In this document: positions 59,691 to 64,000 of the stretch, one piece after another
How positions within the stretch are numbered: position 1 is the first letter of the stretch
How the letters are laid out: each line of letters starts with the position of its first letter
NCBI GenBank assembly: GCA_022316685.1
Contig: JAKJHU010001344.1
Location: 1 to 64,000, forward strand
Direction: 5' to 3'
Length of the DNA: 64,000 nucleotides
Source of the DNA: Progne subis subis
Taxonomy: Eukaryota; Chordata; Aves; Passeriformes; Hirundinidae
The notes under the pieces: model-generated
Database searches by the model: none
Told to the model about the DNA's origin: nothing
The model's input: the letters and a program-made list of their open reading frames with translations, nothing else
Position numbers and translations under genes: made by a program

Positions 59691-60619
59691 GAACCTTTCG
59701 AGTGCTGCTGTTGTACCTGGGGTCAGGCTCAGCCCGGAGCCAGGGATGAATTTGGATTTATTCAAACGCTGCAGGAAATATTTAAAAAAACCCCTCTCTC
59801 TCCACTGGCGCCTCATTTCTGAATTCCTCGCGGATTAAACCTCAGCAGCACCGGGATAATCACAGCATTAAACACAGCAGGAATGATCATCCTGCCCACG
59901 CCAGGAGCACGGGGAAGGGAGCTGAGCTCCACCTGTGCAAAAGAGGCTCCTGTGGCTGGGGGATGCAGCTCCAAAAGCTGTGCTGAACCTCGGCGAGGTG
60001 ATTAATCCCAGAGGCTGAAGGAGCCTCGTTAATGGGGAGAGACCAGCGACGTTTCCCTCAGTCTTCCTCAGCCCTCCCGGGAGCATCCTAGGGGAAGGCA
60101 GAGCCCTGATCCTGCCGGGATCGCAGATTTGGGCTCCTGCTTTGTCTGCTGGGTGCTTTTTTTTTTTTTTTTTTTGCCTTTTTTAGATCCTTGGAGGAAC
60201 TTCCCTCAGGGCAGAAACAGAGCAGGGAATTGGGTGGAAAGTCGTGGGTTTTTTTTTTTTTTCTGGAAACTGCTGCGAGGGCAGTTCGGAGGGTTCAGTC
60301 ACCCGGGGCACAGTTTGGCTTCTGGGAATTTTATTATTTTATTTGCTGGCTGATGTTTTGCCTCAGCGAGCAGGGAAACCATTCCTTTTTTTTTTTTGCT
60401 GCTGGGTGAGATCTGTTACAATAACAGCGGTGAATTGTAATTATTGCAGCGAGGGCGGCGGGAGCAGGTTCGGCGCGGGGGTAGAACGCCGAACACGAGA
60501 GCGTTTTCATCAGGCTTGAAAACGCCTCCAGCTTTTTGGGGCGATCCTTAATCAATTTGTCACTTTTCCCTGCTCCTGCAGAGGCCTTTATTTGAGGGTG
60601 GGTGATCCTGTGGCCGCTT

Positions 60620-61108
60620 TGTTAGGAAAATTAATCCACGAACACCGGAGGTTTATGTCCAAAAAGGAGACAGAGGAGTCCTTTTACTTTATTCCAATAA
60701 AGGGAGAGGCCATGGGGCATTTCCCCCGGGGTCTCTCAGGTTTTGGAGGATGCAGCCTCCTTTTTATCCCAATTTCCCAGCCGCATTTCCCTCTCTCTCT
60801 CCCCATTGGCTGAGGGACTTGAGAGGCACAGACTTCCCAAAATGCCTCAGATTCCCCTTTTAATGTATAACCCCCTAATTTTTAATTCTTATGGGATTTA
60901 TGGGTTTTTCCCCATTGTTACTTTCACCTTTCAATATCCAATTTCATTTATAAACAAACCTACAGTTTGTTAGTAAAGGCAAATTTCTTCTTTTCCATCC
61001 ATCAATCAGTGGGATCCTTCCCATGGTTTCTCTCATCTCTCAGCGCTGGTTTTATCTACCAGCAGACCCAGGGCTTGTCTGTAAAGACAAACCTCGTCAT
61101 TCCTCTCA
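60620..61108 (-). mobile_element. Solo LTR, family A, copy 3 (antisense, beside an exon)
   Basis: A 489-bp copy lies between perfect 4-bp duplications GCTT (60616-60619 and 61109-61112), with intact TGTTAGG and CTCTCA ends on the + strand. It has the same TATA and AATAAA signals on the - strand. It inserted into the last part of a CSMD2 intron and ends only 43 bases before the exon at 61152. Confidence 0.88.
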
Positions 61109-61151
61109 GCTTTGGGGCTGTTGATTTGTTGTTTGTTGTTGATTTTTGCAG

Positions 61152-61264
61152 CCTGACGGGCACCACCGTCCCTGACCTCATCGTCAGCACCCAGCACCAG
61201 ATGTGGCTCCTCTTCCAGACCGACAGCGTCAGCAACCTGCTGGGCTTCAAAGCCACCTACGAAG
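61152..61264 (+). CDS. CSMD2: CSMD2 exon: C-terminal part of CUB domain 3
   Basis: This 113-bp exon follows gatttttgcag and ends at GAAG|gtaatc. With the GT left by the previous exon it encodes VLTGTTVPDLIVSTQHQMWL, then LFQTDSVSNLLGFKATYE. This is the closing half of CUB3: LxG..VP, the hydrophobic MWLLF strand, the TD turn and the GFKA.Y strand. It ends with one base of the next codon, as the other CUB-final exon at 32401 does. The NLLGF region differs from the sequence I recall for mammals. The next exon, expected to open Sushi 3 with a CGDPGIP motif, was not found before the window ends. Confidence 0.95.
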
Positions 61265-62426
61265 GTAATCCAGGCTCCTCCCTCCCCGTTCCCCTTTTTC
61301 CAAAGGGTCTGGGACGAGCTGGGTGCAGGGACTGGGGAGAAAAGGGAGCGTCTCCAAATAAATCAAAGCTCTGCAGGGATTTTTTTTTTGTGGTTTTTTT
61401 GTGGTTTTTGTTTTGTTTTGTTTTGTTTTTTCCTTTAGAGCAGCTTTGCTGTTTCCTTTCCCATCCCAGCCTGCTGGGTGGGGGCTGTCCCGTTGCCATT
61501 TCAGCTGTTTTATTGGGAAAAAGTTGGGAATCTCAGCTGGCAGCCCCGGACTGTGCCTGCAGGAGGGGATGGGGTGGGGGAATCCCTGGTTCCAGCAGAT
61601 CACTGGTGTCAGCTGCTTCAAACTGGGACTAGGCTGGGCTGTTTCGAGGGAAATATAAGTTAATATTGGGGGTTTTTTTGTTTGTTTGGTTGGTTGATTG
61701 GTTTTTTTCCAAAGAAACTCACGGAATGCAGCAAGATGTGAGTGCTGCAGTCTGGCCTAAGCTTGTGTGTTTGCTGTTGTCACGGGTTTTGGCAAAAATA
61801 GGGAAATTGTGAGGGGAAAACTCTCCCTGAGAGCTGCTGGAAGTGTCCAGTGGGAACGTTCAGCTCTGGATTTTCCAGGCCCCAAATGCACATTACTCAT
61901 TTTAGAGGTGTTGATTCCCAGTTCAGCTCTGGCAGGGTCTGGCTCGTTGATGTTCCCCAAGATCACTCCCAAATCCCCAATCCCAACTTTTATCCTCATG
62001 AACAGATTCTTTTTATCATCATAAACGATGGGTTTGGATTTCCAGTGCTTGGCAGAAGGAATTTGGATTAAGCTTCACTTTCCTGGAGAATCCTTTCCTT
62101 CTTCCCCACTGCATAGAGCTCAGGGATGCTGAAATTTTTGGGAGAGGGTTCCAAGGCGCCTGAGATCCTGGGGCTTCTCTTCTCCCTCTTTTTCCTTTAA
62201 TTCTTGATGATTTGTTGGGAAAACACCTTCCCCTGCAGCTGGTGCCTTCCACATCCGTCAGGATATTCTTGTAGAATTCCCAGCCCATTGTAACAGCTGG
62301 AATAAAGGATTCCTTCAGGCCACATTTTTCAGAAGTTCCTGAGAAATTTAGGATTGACTAAAGGAGATCCAGACTCCCATAATCTCCTCTTTCTGAGGGA
62401 TATTCCCCATCAGTGGACCAAAGTCT

Positions 62427-62640
62427 CAAAAAAACCCCAAAAAACCCCAAAAAGCCTTATTTCTTTTACTGATGAACCTGAGTTTGATCCAAGCAATAGC
62501 ATAAAAGTAATTTAATCTTATAAATTCCTGTGGTGAGAACAGAAACATTAAAACATGAAAAAAAAAAAAAACCAAAAAAAACCAAACCCAAACAAACAAA
62601 ACAACCCAAACCAAAACCCAGAACAAAGCCAAACATTAAT
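62427..62640. repeat. A-rich low-complexity segment
   Basis: Two A and AAACC-rich runs (62427-62455 and 62558-62630) made of AAACCCC, CAAAC and AAAACC motifs. Confidence 0.7.
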
Positions 62641-63675
62641 TTAGTGTTGCGCTGTTCTAATAGAAAGCCAGGATTTCAAATTGGAAGCAGATTTATGGAC
62701 ACTCCCACACTAATTTAATTTGGATTTCTGCTGGAATTGGGTAGGAGCTGACTCAGGTCTGTGCCCTGAGCGCCCCTGCTGCGGGCTGGGGATGATTAAA
62801 AGCTGTTTATTGTCGGGGGAGTGCTGAGCAAGGCTTGGGCTGTGCGCAGCTGGAATTCAGCCCCAGGGTGCTAAAGAGGCTCGGGAGCTCTGGAGCTGGA
62901 GATTTCCTCCCCCTGCCCTTCGTGCTTTTAATCAAACTTTTTCATCTTACCGCGGGAATTGATGCAATTGATTTACTTCTGTGCCGTTGCTTGGAATGAA
63001 CTGGTTTTAAATAACTTGGTTCAAGCAGCAGAAGAAATTAAGGGGGTTTTATTTTCCAAATTTCCATATTTGCCGGGATGAGCTCCTTTGCCAATTATCC
63101 AGGTGGGAATCCAGCCCCGGGTTTATTTTTTTTTTAGGTTCTGCATCTCCTTTCCCTCAGTATCGCTGGTGGTGGGGTCTGCCAGGAGGCCGAGGGGTTT
63201 CCATCCCTACCACATTCCAGCAGGACAAACCACTTTGGAAAACAAACCCCTCTTTTTAGGAGACAAAAAAACCTCCCCCTCAAACGATAATCCAAGGATA
63301 AAAATCAGGAATTTGATGGCACCTCCAGTATCGAACTCGGTCCTCAGCTGCTCATTTACATATTCAAGCCCTTGTTTAATGTTCTAATTAGCGGTTAATC
63401 AGCTGTCCTCCCATTAAATTAACTTTCCATGCATTGGGCTTGTCACCAACCAGGAGCTCTGGACCTGAGCCACAGGAGGGCTTTGAGCTGGTGCTGAGCT
63501 GAGCTCTGGGTCCTGCTCTTGGCGTTTAAGCCTGGCCCAAAGCTCAGTTCAGGGCTTGATGTGATGCTGATCCCCCCAGAGCCGGGCTCAGGCGGGAGGC
63601 AGAGGGAGGAAGAGCTTTTTCCTTTCAGTTCATCCCCTCCTTGCCGTGTTTCCTCTTTAGATCCCGTTTTTGGGG

Positions 63676-63780
63676 ACAATCCCAGACTGGTTTGGGTTGG
63701 AAGGGGCCTTAAAGCCCATCCTGCTCCCCCCCTCCCATGGGCTCCGAACCAGAGAATCCTTTGGGCTGGAATGACATGAT
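63676..63780 (-). mobile_element. Short CR1 LINE 3' fragment
   Basis: GACTGGTTTGGGTTGGAAGG and GCCTTAAAGCCCATCCTGCT give the CR1 end in reverse orientation; similarity fades after about 100 bases. Confidence 0.7.
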
Positions 63781-64000
63781 CCCGTTTTTATTCATTCTTG
63801 GAGGCAAAAAACTAAAAGGCAACAGAAGCACCCTGCTCTTGATTCCTCCAAATTCCTGCCCGACACCATTAGCTTTAAGGAATTAAAGTTCATTTAAGTA
63901 CAAAATCCTGTGCGTGAGGTAAAATATTTTCCTGAGTCTTTCCTAACTGCGGGCGACATTTGTGGGGTTTCCTCAGCCTCACAAACCCTTCACCCTGTGG

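Larger units (their letters stand above)
61265..64000 (+). other. CSMD2: Start of the CSMD2 intron after the last visible exon
   Basis: The donor gtaatc at 61265 opens this intron, which runs out of the window. It contains GTTT and A-rich runs (61400-61440, 62427-62640) and a short CR1 remnant near 63676. I found no Sushi-3 exon in it. Confidence 0.8.

Overview
The window looks like bird nuclear DNA, probably from a songbird. The signs are many 5'-truncated CR1 LINE tails, several families of short solo LTRs, GC-rich minisatellites, and exons of a vertebrate-specific gene spaced 1 to 7 kb apart. It lies almost wholly inside one gene on the + strand, CSMD2, which encodes a giant type I membrane protein of alternating CUB and Sushi domains. 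Seven consecutive coding exons can be read (32401-32513, 39410-39487, 45927-46014, 46990-47114, 49892-50013, 56789-56892, 61152-61264). All have AG/GT borders and matching phases. Together they encode the end of CUB2, a linker, Sushi 2 and nearly all of CUB3. The CSMD2 assignment over CSMD1 and CSMD3 rests on remembered paralogue sequence. I saw no further CSMD2 exon before 32401 or after 61264.

Only one other convincing gene is present. It is a compact intronless gene on the - strand (CDS 16730 down to 16236) nested antisense in the upstream CSMD2 intron. It encodes a 164-residue, arginine-rich protein with one HMG box, an Arg-Ser repeat and a hydrophobic tail. Its poly(A) signal lies about 80 bases past the stop. 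Its GC-rich promoter has CCAAT boxes and cAMP-response elements (CREs), and diverged copies of that promoter module are repeated upstream to about 17700. In mammals the testis gene HMGB4 is also nested antisense in CSMD2, so this may be a fast-evolving spermatid chromatin protein at the same site.

The rest is intron. It holds nine solo LTRs, six of them bounded by matching 4-6 bp target duplications; seven of the nine are antisense to CSMD2. It also holds about a dozen CR1 tails, an 816-bp near-perfect inverted repeat flanked by TTAA (27185-28000), and many tandem arrays with units from 5 bp to several hundred bp. Several insertions and duplications sit very close to CSMD2 splice sites. One LTR ends 43 bases before the last visible exon. 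A tandem duplication upstream of the 49892 exon has copied the intron's own 3' splice site.

Layout: 1-16100 is intron with minisatellites and two antisense LTRs. 16150-17700 is the nested gene and its promoter array. 17700-32400 is intron with an LTR, the palindrome and simple arrays. 32401-61264 is the exon-bearing part. 61265-64000 is the start of the next intron.
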